64,000 bases of DNA from Alphaproteobacteria bacterium (GTDB taxonomy: Bacteria; Pseudomonadota; Alphaproteobacteria; Reyranellales; Reyranellaceae), in assembly GCA_017307275.1 (NCBI GenBank), contig JAFKFK010000012.1, forward strand, positions 124,001 to 188,000, written 5' to 3'. Both the position numbers and the translations under genes were made by a program. Position 1 is the first letter of the stretch; each line of letters begins with the position of its first letter. Below, in pieces: positions 42,186-50,645 of this stretch. Under the pieces are notes generated by a model. The model worked only from the letters and a program-made list of their open reading frames with translations, did not search any database and was not told the DNA's origin.

Positions 42186-43436
42186 ATGACCTCCCGCTCC
42201 TATTGGACCGCCGTCTGGTGCGGCTTCCTCGTCCTCACCATCGGGCTCGGCGTCCGCCAGAGCTTCGGCATCTTCCTCAAGCCCGTCTCGGCCGAATTGA
42301 ATGTCGGTCGCGAGCTCTTCTCCTTCGGCACGGCGTTTTCCATGCTGCTGATGGGGGCGGTGGCACCCTTCGCCGGTCGGCTCTGCGACCGCTTCGGGTC
42401 GGCGCCGACAATCGCCGGCGGCGGCGTCCTCTACGTGGCGGGCATGGTGGTAACGGCGGTCATGCATGACGGTTTCATGCTGATCCTCGGCAACATTCTG
42501 GTCGGCGTCGGCCTCTCGGCGGCGAGCTTCGGGCCGGTGCTGGGCGTGATCCTGCGCGTGGCGCCACCGGCCAAGGCCGCGCTCGCCGTGGGCATCTGCT
42601 CCGCTGGCGGCTCGTTCGGCCAGTTCTTCATCGTGCCGCTCGCCGCCGTGCTGCAGAACTATTTCGGCGACTGGCGTCCCACCATGTGGGCGCTGACCGG
42701 CATCGCCGTGCTGATGATCCTGCTGGCCGCCGGCCTGAACGACAGCAAGGAGATCGCAGCCAGCAGGAAGGCCGGCGGCGGCAACCAGACCGCAGGCGCG
42801 GCACTCTCCGAGGCCTTCGCGCAGAAGAGCTATATCCTGCTGGTGATCGGCTACTTCGTCTGCGGCTTCCACGTCGCCTTCGTCGGCGGCCATCTGCCGG
42901 CCTACATCTCCGACAAGGGGATCGGTCTCTCGCTGTTCGGCATGAAGCTCTCGCCCGCCGAGCTGGGAGGCTGGGCGATCGGCATGGTCGGCCTGTTCAA
43001 CATTGCCGGTGCCATTCTGTGGAGCTCGATGGGCGCCAAGTACAAGCGCAAGAACCTCCTCTCGCTGCTCTATCTGCTGCGCTCGCTGGTCTTCCTGGGC
43101 TTCGTGCTGGCACCGCTGTCGGCTGCTTCGGTCCTGATCTTCGCCGGTGCCCTCGGCTTCCTGTGGCTGGGCACCGTGCCGCTCACCACGTCGCTGGTCG
43201 GCTATATCTTCGGGCCGGTGCATCTCACCATGCTGAACGGCATCGTCTTCTTCGGCCATCAGGTCGGCAGCTTCTTCGGCGGCTGGGGCGGCGGTCGCAT
43301 CTTCGACCTGCAGGGCAACTACGACCTGATGTGGTGGATCTCGATTGCGCTCGGCCTGGTATCGGCGGCCCTGCACTACCCGATCGTCGAGGAGCGGCTG
43401 ATGCGGCCTGCCCAGCCCGCACTGCAGCCGGCATGA
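42186..43436 (+). CDS. MFS transporter (OFA/monocarboxylate-like)
   Basis: A 416-residue, 12-helix major facilitator. The first helix and loop (GLGVRQSFGIFLKPVSAELN) and the motif-A-like loop (GRLCDRFGSAPT) fit the oxalate/formate-monocarboxylate branch. It is likely to import or exchange a small organic acid; the substrate is not readable. The ATG at 42186 is preferred because it begins right before helix 1. The gene is divergent from the TAP-like hydrolase gene (107 bases between starts), and its stop overlaps a small membrane-protein gene. Confidence 0.88.
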   Translation: MTSRSYWTAVWCGFLVLTIGLGVRQSFGIFLKPVSAELNVGRELFSFGTAFSMLLMGAVAPFAGRLCDRFGSAPTIAGGGVLYVAGMVVTAVMHDGFMLILGNILVGVGLSAASFGPVLGVILRVAPPAKAALAVGICSAGGSFGQFFIVPLAAVLQNYFGDWRPTMWALTGIAVLMILLAAGLNDSKEIAASRKAGGGNQTAGAALSEAFAQKSYILLVIGYFVCGFHVAFVGGHLPAYISDKGIGLSLFGMKLSPAELGGWAIGMVGLFNIAGAILWSSMGAKYKRKNLLSLLYLLRSLVFLGFVLAPLSAASVLIFAGALGFLWLGTVPLTTSLVGYIFGPVHLTMLNGIVFFGHQVGSFFGGWGGGRIFDLQGNYDLMWWISIALGLVSAALHYPIVEERLMRPAQPALQPA

Positions 43437-43570
43437 GCATGAGCTGGCAAGCCCTGCTGCTCTGGGCTTCCGCCAGCCTCGTCGTGGCCGCGACCGCCGT
43501 CTCGTTCGTCCTTTGGGGAATGAACGGGCCTGCATACCTCGTGGACCTGATAGCGGCCTATTGTCTGTGA
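43433..43570 (+). CDS. 45-residue membrane microprotein
   Basis: A 45-residue reading frame starting ATGA, so its ATG overlaps the MFS stop by four bases, the usual sign of coupled translation. It encodes one long hydrophobic helix (WQALLLWASASLVVAATAVS, about 5-29) and a short tail with a second hydrophobic patch. Microproteins of this kind can be subunits of the preceding transporter. I recognise no family. The coupling and clean helix argue that it is real. Confidence 0.6.
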   Translation: MSMSWQALLLWASASLVVAATAVSFVLWGMNGPAYLVDLIAAYCL

Positions 43571-43636
43571 TCCAGAGTCGCTAGGCTCGACCCGCGCACA
43601 ATGCCGGACATTGGCGCGGGGAGCCGGGGAGCGACG

Positions 43637-46600
43637 ATGCCGACAGCACGACTGGATCAGGATGTCTTCGCCGCGGGCGGAACAGTTGCCACGGATTGGG
43701 CGCAGGCCAGCGGCAACGCTCAAGTTTCCATCGCTGCGGGAGCCCAGGTGCGCCGCGGCCTCAATCTCGACCTTGGCATCCAGGCGCTTGCCAGTGTCGA
43801 TGCCAGTGTCGGCAAGTTCCTGAGTGCCGAAGTCTCGGGCCAGGCCAGCGCCTCCGCCTCGGTGACGGCGCAGATCCAGGCGCCGATGAACCTGTTCCAG
43901 GAAATCGGCTTCGCGGTCCGCCTGCAGGCGATCGCCGAACTCGCGGCGGCGGTCCAGGTCAGCCTTGGCCTCAAGATCGGCGACTTCCTCGAGCTGGCAG
44001 AGCGGGATCAGCAGATGCGCGGTCTGCCGGTAGAGCTGTTGCGGGTGTTCCTGTCGGAGGTCAACATCAAGGCCGGCGTCTTCGCCAAGGCAGCCCTGAC
44101 CGCGCAAGCCTACGCGCAGCTGGTCGTCACGGGGACCGCGATCGCGCAGCCTGCGAAGAACATCAAACCCGGCTTCAACATCGTTGCCGGTGCCGGTGTG
44201 GGGCTGAAGGCTGGCGCGGGCTTCCGTGTGTTCGCCGCCATGGAGATCGACGACTTCAGCCGGTTCGTCGCACGCTCGGTCGACGTGCTGGTCGAAAAGG
44301 CCTGCGACGAACTCAAGGATAACCTGCCGTCCGACAGCGTAGTGCCGAGGGTGCTGCTCGACGCGGCGCGTCCGCTCTTCAAGATGGTGTTCCGCACGTC
44401 CTACGAGCTGGGCGAGTATCTCGCCTTGAATGCGCCGGCGGCAACGGCCGCAGGCGCCCAGGACGTCGCGCTGCGCTGTGCTCAGGTCGCCTTGGAGGAA
44501 GGCCAGCGCTTTCTGCTGAAGGGCCTCACAGACGCAGGTTTCTCAGCGCTTGAGGCTACGCTTCGGAGCTGGGTGAGCACCCTCTCGCAGGCCCAGTGGG
44601 ATCGAACGCTATCAGCCCGCCGCTCCCTCGCGAGCCACTTGCAGGTGTTTCCTGCGGAGCCGTTCGACGGCACGCCGGCAAGCGAAACCTACTGGAACAC
44701 ACTCATCGCCCGCCTGGTCGACCTGACCGCCGCTGCGCTGGGCGGCACTGTCGACGTCCAGACCCAACGCTTCGTCTCTGTGCTGTGGTCTGCCTCGCAG
44801 CTCGCGCTGATTGCCACCCGCCGGGTGATCCGGGCCGATGCCCGTCTTAGCGTCATCGGTCAGCCGCCGCGCCAAGCCAAGGCCGCCTTCTCCGGCAACC
44901 TGACGAGCCAGCCGCCGGCGCTGGTGCGCGATCACATCCGCAGTTCCCTGCCATCGCCGCCTGCTGCCGGCGCCCTCAAGCTCGATCACGTCGTCGAATT
45001 CCTTTGTGCCGATGCGGCGCTCGATTTCCTGCGACAGCACCAGCCCGGCGTGGACCGCTTCCTGTCGGCTATGACAGGCCCGCTCGGTACTTTGGCCAAC
45101 GATGTCGGGCGGACGATCTTGCGCAACATCGGCAGCGTGATTGCCGGCGGCTCCGGCCAACCCGATGCGCAGGCCACCCTCGCGGCAATCGCCAACGGGC
45201 TGCGGACGTTCATGTCCGGTCAGATCCACGACGAACTGGCACCGGTTCTGCGCGATCGGCTGGCATCCCGTCCCGATCTCAAGAGCTACTTCGACGAGGT
45301 CTTCCTCCCCACGACCGACTTCACGCTGGAAACGGTATTCGGCGTCGTGCTCGACTGGCCACGGCGCGGCGCGGACCGCGAAGCGTTGAAGGAGGCCCTC
45401 TCCGGTATTCTGATGAAGCTGGTCGGGCGCAGCCTCGTCGTTACCACCGATATCATGTTGGCAACGGCGCAGGCGCAGATGCACGGCATACTCAATGGCC
45501 TTGCCGACAATGTCGACGCGCCGAACGGGATCGTGAAGCAGCTCTCGAAGGCGGCCAACCTGCCGGTGCCGGTGAGCGAGATCTCCGAGCTGACGGCCGA
45601 CGCGCTGCGCATCGGCGCCGATGTACTGGGACCACTCGATGACACCCAGCGGGCAAAGATCCGGTCGTTGATGTACGAGGTCATCGATCCACTGCCGAGC
45701 ACGGCCGGCGCCGGCTTCCTGCAGGAGCTTGGCGACGGTGCTTTCATCCCCAACAACGACGCCATGATGGAGCTGGCGACCGAGTTGGCCGCGGTCGGCG
45801 GCGAACGGTTCCTGCAGTTCGTCATGAAGCTGATCGATCTGATCGGTACCAAGATCCTGCAGGAGCTGGCCGAAGTGCTGGAGGCCGCGCAACGCCAGGT
45901 GCAGCAATGGGTCGACGATGCGCAGCAGGCGCTCGAAGACATGCAGCGGCAGCTCGGCCAGCTCCTGGCCGATATCGAGCGGCTCGCCCGCGAAGTTGCC
46001 GACCAGTTCGATCGGGCCGCCGAAAGCCTGCTGGGTGCGCTCCTGCCGTTGGCGACAAACTCCGGGCGACGCAAGTTCAAGTCGAAGCTGGCGGCCGAAA
46101 TCGTCGACCAGGCGCTGGCGGTGCTGACCGACAATCACGTCTATCGCACACTCGCACCGCCGGATTTGAAACGAGCCATGCGGGGTATGGCGCGCGACGC
46201 CGTCGAGGATGCGCTCGACAACGATGTGATCGACGGCGTGCTCGATATCGTGGGCGAGCTGGCCGAGGAGCTCGATTCGATCATGGACGATGTTCGCGAG
46301 CTCGATCCCGATCGCGATCTCGCCCAGCAGATCGGCAATCTGCTGATCAACCGGCTCACTGACGCGATCTACGACAATCTCGGCCGTGATCCGCACATCC
46401 GAGTCGCCTTCGAGGTCAATGTCCTGGGCGTCCGCCACCGGATTTCCCTGGGCCGCATAGACGTTCCCGTGGAGGCAATCGTCGATGGACTTCGCCGGGC
46501 GGTGCGGGACCTCGATGCGTTCGAAGACGCCGTCCGCGATGCCGCCCGGTCGCTGTCCTCGGCCTTCACCAAGGAGGCCCAGCTTCAGGAATCGGAGTCC

Positions 46601-47665
46601 GAACGGGCGGATCTCGGCGCAAAGCGTGAGCGCCTCGGCCGACAGCGGACCGCACTCGAAGCCGCTCCACGCGGCGTGAGGATTCTCTCGCCGACGCCCG
46701 GTGCCGTGGCGCAGGGCGAAGTGCACGTGCGGATCGAAGTCCAGGGCCTGTCGCGGGAGGCCGTGCTCGACGAGGACGATCGCCCCGACTCGGTCCACGT
46801 CTTTCTCAACGGCCAGGAACTGCCGTTGAGATCCTTTTCCGTTGCCGAGTTGGGACCGGCGCCAGAGGCTGCTTCCGAAATTTCCCGTAAGGCAAACCGG
46901 TTCGATCCGCGTGCAGACCTAGCGTTGCGCCCGCATTGGGCTGCGTCGAAGCTCGACAAAGTCGGCGTGAAGGGCACGCCGCGCGGAGGGCTGCGGGCGC
47001 TGGATGCGAGTTTGGTGAAGGGCCAATCGCGCAAGACCGACAAGCTCCCGTTTACCATCTCGGGCGCCAACGCTCTGGCCAACATCCGCGGCATTCAGAT
47101 GGCGGCTCTCGCTGCGGCGGCCGCGCCGGCAGCGACGCGAGGACGCTCAATTGCACCGAAGCAGACCGAGCCGGCAGCGCCGCCACCGCGCCGTGGCGAA
47201 CGGCGTTTCGGAGCGCCCCTCACCGTGACCCAGGTCGACCGCCTCACGGCGCTATCACCGATCGGCATCGTGCTGTCGTGCACGATGCCCGCCGCCAAAC
47301 TTGAAGAAGGCATCAATACGCTGATCGTGTCGATCACGCCGCCTGGCGGCCAGCGTGTCGAAACATCATGTGTGTTCTTCGTCGAGGCCGCGGTCGCGAA
47401 GCCGAGCAGGCCGAAACCCGGTGAAAGCCGATTGCCGCGGAAGACCCCACGCAACATCCGCGATCTCACACCACAGAAGATCGCCGGCAAGTTTACGCTA
47501 ACGCCAAAGAAGGATCGGTTGAAGGCGGTTGCCGCGCAAAAGAAGGCGATCGTAGACCGTGGCCTGGCGAAGCGGACCAAACTGATGGCCGCCCTTCCCG
47601 TTGGAGTGAAGCTGAAGCACCCGCCCGCCATCACGCGGCCATCCACGCCCAAGCCGGGAGTGTAG
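43637..47665 (+). CDS. Giant multidomain protein of unknown function
   Basis: A 1342-residue protein unlike any family I know. Residues 1-210 are rich in alternating Ala/Gly/Val/Ser (GNAQVSIAAGAQVRRG, SGQASASASVTAQIQA, GAGVGLKAGAGFRVFAAM) and look like amphipathic strands. About 210-735 are helical. About 740-805 form a strong coiled coil (AQRQVQQWVDDAQQALEDMQ), with another near 973-1008. About 1014-1070 and 1195-1250 look like two halves of an Ig-like domain (RILSPTPGAVAQGEVHVRI; LEEGINTLIVSITPPGG). The last 90 residues are Lys/Arg/Pro-rich. There is no signal peptide or clear membrane helix. ATG 43637 follows GGGGAG. The next gene starts four bases after its stop. Confidence 0.8.
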   Translation: MPTARLDQDVFAAGGTVATDWAQASGNAQVSIAAGAQVRRGLNLDLGIQALASVDASVGKFLSAEVSGQASASASVTAQIQAPMNLFQEIGFAVRLQAIAELAAAVQVSLGLKIGDFLELAERDQQMRGLPVELLRVFLSEVNIKAGVFAKAALTAQAYAQLVVTGTAIAQPAKNIKPGFNIVAGAGVGLKAGAGFRVFAAMEIDDFSRFVARSVDVLVEKACDELKDNLPSDSVVPRVLLDAARPLFKMVFRTSYELGEYLALNAPAATAAGAQDVALRCAQVALEEGQRFLLKGLTDAGFSALEATLRSWVSTLSQAQWDRTLSARRSLASHLQVFPAEPFDGTPASETYWNTLIARLVDLTAAALGGTVDVQTQRFVSVLWSASQLALIATRRVIRADARLSVIGQPPRQAKAAFSGNLTSQPPALVRDHIRSSLPSPPAAGALKLDHVVEFLCADAALDFLRQHQPGVDRFLSAMTGPLGTLANDVGRTILRNIGSVIAGGSGQPDAQATLAAIANGLRTFMSGQIHDELAPVLRDRLASRPDLKSYFDEVFLPTTDFTLETVFGVVLDWPRRGADREALKEALSGILMKLVGRSLVVTTDIMLATAQAQMHGILNGLADNVDAPNGIVKQLSKAANLPVPVSEISELTADALRIGADVLGPLDDTQRAKIRSLMYEVIDPLPSTAGAGFLQELGDGAFIPNNDAMMELATELAAVGGERFLQFVMKLIDLIGTKILQELAEVLEAAQRQVQQWVDDAQQALEDMQRQLGQLLADIERLAREVADQFDRAAESLLGALLPLATNSGRRKFKSKLAAEIVDQALAVLTDNHVYRTLAPPDLKRAMRGMARDAVEDALDNDVIDGVLDIVGELAEELDSIMDDVRELDPDRDLAQQIGNLLINRLTDAIYDNLGRDPHIRVAFEVNVLGVRHRISLGRIDVPVEAIVDGLRRAVRDLDAFEDAVRDAARSLSSAFTKEAQLQESESERADLGAKRERLGRQRTALEAAPRGVRILSPTPGAVAQGEVHVRIEVQGLSREAVLDEDDRPDSVHVFLNGQELPLRSFSVAELGPAPEAASEISRKANRFDPRADLALRPHWAASKLDKVGVKGTPRGGLRALDASLVKGQSRKTDKLPFTISGANALANIRGIQMAALAAAAAPAATRGRSIAPKQTEPAAPPPRRGERRFGAPLTVTQVDRLTALSPIGIVLSCTMPAAKLEEGINTLIVSITPPGGQRVETSCVFFVEAAVAKPSRPKPGESRLPRKTPRNIRDLTPQKIAGKFTLTPKKDRLKAVAAQKKAIVDRGLAKRTKLMAALPVGVKLKHPPAITRPSTPKPGV

Positions 47666-47669
47666 CGCC

Positions 47670-48668
47670 ATGACAACGATGGGCATCATCATCGCCTTGC
47701 TCAATCTTCCTGGCCAGGTCCCTGCTGAAACGCCGGAGGCGCAGTCCAGGCGTCGTCTGGAAAGCGGAAGCAGATCCAGCGCGCTCGACACGATCGAAGC
47801 GTGGCTTCAGTCGCCGTCGGCAAAGAAGGAATGGCACATGGAGCCCGACGCCTTCGCGTCGCGCCTCAAGGTGCTCGTCGAGGCGCCGTACAAGCTGGCC
47901 CAGAGCGGCTACCCGTGGTGCACGTACGCCTCCGTTCTGATGTGCCTGCTCAGGCGCGACCCGTCTGCCGTCGTGAACTACGCGATCAAGCTCTACAATA
48001 CCGGTAAGATCAGCCTCGGACGGATCAACGGCGAGGTCTCCTCCGACCTGCGTGCCTTCGATGTCGCGCGCTATCTGCGTCGGGAATTGAGCAAGAAGCC
48101 ACCCAACAACAAGACCCACTACGCGCAGCCCGTCGATTTCATGTTGATGGCGGGGTTTTGCAGCCAGCAGATGGACGGCTTCATCGAGTTCGACGGCCCG
48201 ATCGACGATTCCAAAGCCGCCCCTCCCCTCGACGATCTCACGCCCACCAAGAACCTGATGCTGGCCAGCGGCCTCTACACCTCGGTGCAAGTGACCAAGA
48301 TCAACCCTTCGGACGCGGATGCTGCCGTGCAGGCACTGATCGCACCATCTTCGGAGCGGGACATTCTGCTCGTGGCACCCATGTCGTATTTCGTCGATGG
48401 CCTTAACTTCATTCCGAAGTTCAACAAGCTCGGCCGGCATATCGCCCCTGTCGTCAGGAACGATGGAACCAAGCTGGCTTTCTGGAGCTGGGGCGACGAA
48501 CCGATAGAATCGCTCGGCATGACGGATGACGGCAGCCTGGCACCGCCGACACTGGATGGCGTGGCCGGCGGCTACTCGATGGCCATCAATCTTCCCGAAC
48601 TCAAGAAGACGGTGACCGATAGCAAGGCTTCCCGCTGGGTCGTAACCGCGACCCTCAAACCGGCGTAG
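47670..48668 (+). CDS. Papain-like-fold candidate protein partnered with the giant protein
   Basis: A 332-residue protein with no signal peptide and no family I can name. QSGYPWCTYASVLMCLL places Gln78 six residues before Cys84 at a helix start, the oxyanion-Gln/nucleophile-Cys spacing of papain-like enzymes. Later, RHIAPVVRNDGTKLAFWSWG gives His257 followed 15 residues on by WSWG, resembling the His...NSWG ending of papain but with Trp in the Asn position. Between them is a helical insert with YAIKLYNTGKISLG. The start is four bases after the giant gene, with GGGAG inside it, so the pair is coupled. Cysteine protease or transferase activity is inference. Confidence 0.7.
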   Translation: MTTMGIIIALLNLPGQVPAETPEAQSRRRLESGSRSSALDTIEAWLQSPSAKKEWHMEPDAFASRLKVLVEAPYKLAQSGYPWCTYASVLMCLLRRDPSAVVNYAIKLYNTGKISLGRINGEVSSDLRAFDVARYLRRELSKKPPNNKTHYAQPVDFMLMAGFCSQQMDGFIEFDGPIDDSKAAPPLDDLTPTKNLMLASGLYTSVQVTKINPSDADAAVQALIAPSSERDILLVAPMSYFVDGLNFIPKFNKLGRHIAPVVRNDGTKLAFWSWGDEPIESLGMTDDGSLAPPTLDGVAGGYSMAINLPELKKTVTDSKASRWVVTATLKPA

Positions 48669-48689
48669 ACACCACGCCGGGCTGGGACG

Positions 48690-50000
48690 TCACAGCACGA
48701 ACTTCGAGAGGTCGGTGTTCTTGGCGAGCGAGCTCACGCGCTCGCGCACGTAGGCGGCGTCGATCTCGACTTTCTCACCGGGCTTGTCCGAGGCGGTGAA
48801 GCTGATCTCCTCGAGGAGCTTCTCCATCACCGTGTGCAATCGGCGCGCGCCGATATTCTCGACCGTCTCGTTGATCTCGGCCGATAGTCTCGCCAGCTCG
48901 TCGATGGCGTCGGGCTTGAATTCGAGATCGACCTTCTCGGTGCCCAGCAGCGCCTTGTACTGCTTCACCAGGCTCGCCTCCGGCTCCGTCAGGATGCGGC
49001 GGAAATCCTCCTGGTTGAGCGAGGCCAGGCTGACGCGGATCGGCAGGCGGCCCTGCAGCTCGGGCAGCATGTCCGAGGGCTTGGCGAGGTGGAAGGCGCC
49101 GGAGCAAATGAACAGCACATGGTCGGTCTTCACCGGCCCATGCTTGGTGTTCACCGTCGTTCCCTCGATCAAGGGCAGCAGGTCGCGCTGCACGCCTTCG
49201 CGGCTCACGTCGCCGCCGCCGCGAAATTCGCTGCGCGCCGTGATCTTGTCGATCTCGTCGATGAAGACGATGCCGTTCTGCTCGACCATGTCGCGCGCCT
49301 CGCGCACGACGCGCTCCTGATCCAGAAGCTTGTCGCTCTCCTCGCGCATCAGCGTCTCGTGGCTTTCGGCCACGGTCATCTTGCGCTTCTTGGTACGGCC
49401 GCCGAACGCCTTGCCCAGCATGTCGCCGATATTGATCATGCCGACGGATGCGCCGGGCTGGCCCGGCACCTCGAACTGCATGGGCGAGCCGGAATCGGCC
49501 ACTTCGACCTCGATCTCGCGGTCGTTGAGTTCGCCATTGCGCAGCTTGTGACGGAAGCGCAACCGCGTCTCCTCGCTGGCATTGGCGCCGCACAGCGCGT
49601 CGATGACGCGATCCTCGGCCGCCATCTCGGCCTTGGCGCGCACGTCCTTGCGCAGGCGCTCCTTCGCCATTTCGAGAGCCGCTTCCATCAGGTCGCGCGC
49701 GATCTGCTCTACGTCGCGGCCGACATAGCCCACCTCGGTGAACTTGGTCGCTTCGACCTTGAGGAACGGCGCGTTGGCGAGCTTGGCGAGGCGCCGCGCG
49801 ATCTCGGTCTTGCCGCAGCCGGTCGGGCCGATCATCAAAATATTCTTGGGCAGCACTTCCTCGCGCAGCCCTTCGGGAAGCTGCAGGCGGCGCCAGCGGT
49901 TGCGCAACGCGATGGCGACGGCGCGCTTGGCGTCCAACTGGCCGACGATGTGCTTGTCGAGTTCGGAAACGATCTCGCGGGGGGAAAAGTCGTTGCTCAT
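48690..50000 (-). CDS. hslU: ATP-dependent protease ATPase subunit HslU
   Basis: A 436-residue AAA+ unfoldase that feeds substrates to HslV. It begins with [16 protein letters not shown] and has Walker [16 protein letters not shown], the pore motif GYVGRD, a Walker B in [10 protein letters not shown] and the C-terminal sensor/docking end (SKFVL). Domain I (insertion) spans roughly residues 110-225. It starts six bases after the hslV stop. Length and order (hslV then hslU) are standard. Confidence 0.97.
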   Translation of the reverse strand: MSNDFSPREIVSELDKHIVGQLDAKRAVAIALRNRWRRLQLPEGLREEVLPKNILMIGPTGCGKTEIARRLAKLANAPFLKVEATKFTEVGYVGRDVEQIARDLMEAALEMAKERLRKDVRAKAEMAAEDRVIDALCGANASEETRLRFRHKLRNGELNDREIEVEVADSGSPMQFEVPGQPGASVGMINIGDMLGKAFGGRTKKRKMTVAESHETLMREESDKLLDQERVVREARDMVEQNGIVFIDEIDKITARSEFRGGGDVSREGVQRDLLPLIEGTTVNTKHGPVKTDHVLFICSGAFHLAKPSDMLPELQGRLPIRVSLASLNQEDFRRILTEPEASLVKQYKALLGTEKVDLEFKPDAIDELARLSAEINETVENIGARRLHTVMEKLLEEISFTASDKPGEKVEIDAAYVRERVSSLAKNTDLSKFVL

Positions 50001-50006
50001 GATTTG

Positions 50007-50570
50007 TTAGAGCTTCTCGATGACGAGGTTGTGGTTGGTGTAGACGCAGATGTCGGCGGCGATCTTCATCGACTTGCGCGCGATCGCTTCGGCATCCATG
50101 CCGTCGACATCGATCAGGGCACGCGCCGCGGAGAGCGCATAATTGCCGCCCGAGCCGATGGCGATGATGCCGCCTTCCGGCTCCAGCACGTCGCCGGTAC
50201 CTGACAGCAGCAGCGACACGTCCTTGTCGGCCACGGCCATCATCGCTTCGAGGCGGCGCAGGTAGCGGTCGGTGCGCCAGTCCTTGGCAAGCTCGATGCA
50301 GGCGCGCAAGAGCTGGCCGGGATGGCGCTCCAGCTTGGTCTCCAGCCGCTCGAACAAGGTGAAGGCGTCTGCCGTGGCGCCGGCGAAGCCGGCCACGATC
50401 TGGCCGTTGCCGATGCGGCGCACCTTGCGTGCATTGCCCTTGACGATGGTCTGGCCCATCGACACCTGGCCATCGCCGGCCATGACGACCTGGTCGCCCT
50501 TGCGCACCGAAAGGATGGTCGTGGCATGCCAGCCCGGACCGGCGGAACTGTCTGATTGTGCGGAAGACAT
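50007..50570 (-). CDS. hslV: ATP-dependent protease subunit HslV
   Basis: A 187-residue peptidase subunit of the HslUV proteasome-like complex. The catalytic threonine is Thr17 in [12 protein letters not shown], so 16 residues must be removed to expose it; [13 protein letters not shown] and [12 protein letters not shown] are conserved. The ATG at 50570 is chosen; a further start nine codons upstream would only lengthen the propeptide. Heat-shock control is usual for the family, but no sigma-32 site is evident in the 75-base divergent gap. Confidence 0.96.
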   Translation of the reverse strand: MSSAQSDSSAGPGWHATTILSVRKGDQVVMAGDGQVSMGQTIVKGNARKVRRIGNGQIVAGFAGATADAFTLFERLETKLERHPGQLLRACIELAKDWRTDRYLRRLEAMMAVADKDVSLLLSGTGDVLEPEGGIIAIGSGGNYALSAARALIDVDGMDAEAIARKSMKIAADICVYTNHNLVIEKL

Positions 50571-50645
50571 GCGCCCTAAATAGGGATTTGGGGGCACAAA
50601 TCAATCGCGCATCTATGCCCGCAGAGGCCGTGCTAACGTCAGCCC

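Noticed and set aside
44612..46798. 728-residue frame opposite the giant protein
   Set aside because: Because the plus-strand gene is unfamiliar I compared both. The plus frame has a ribosome-binding site, coiled-coil heptads and a coupled partner, and it spans the whole region; the minus frame has no recognisable domain.
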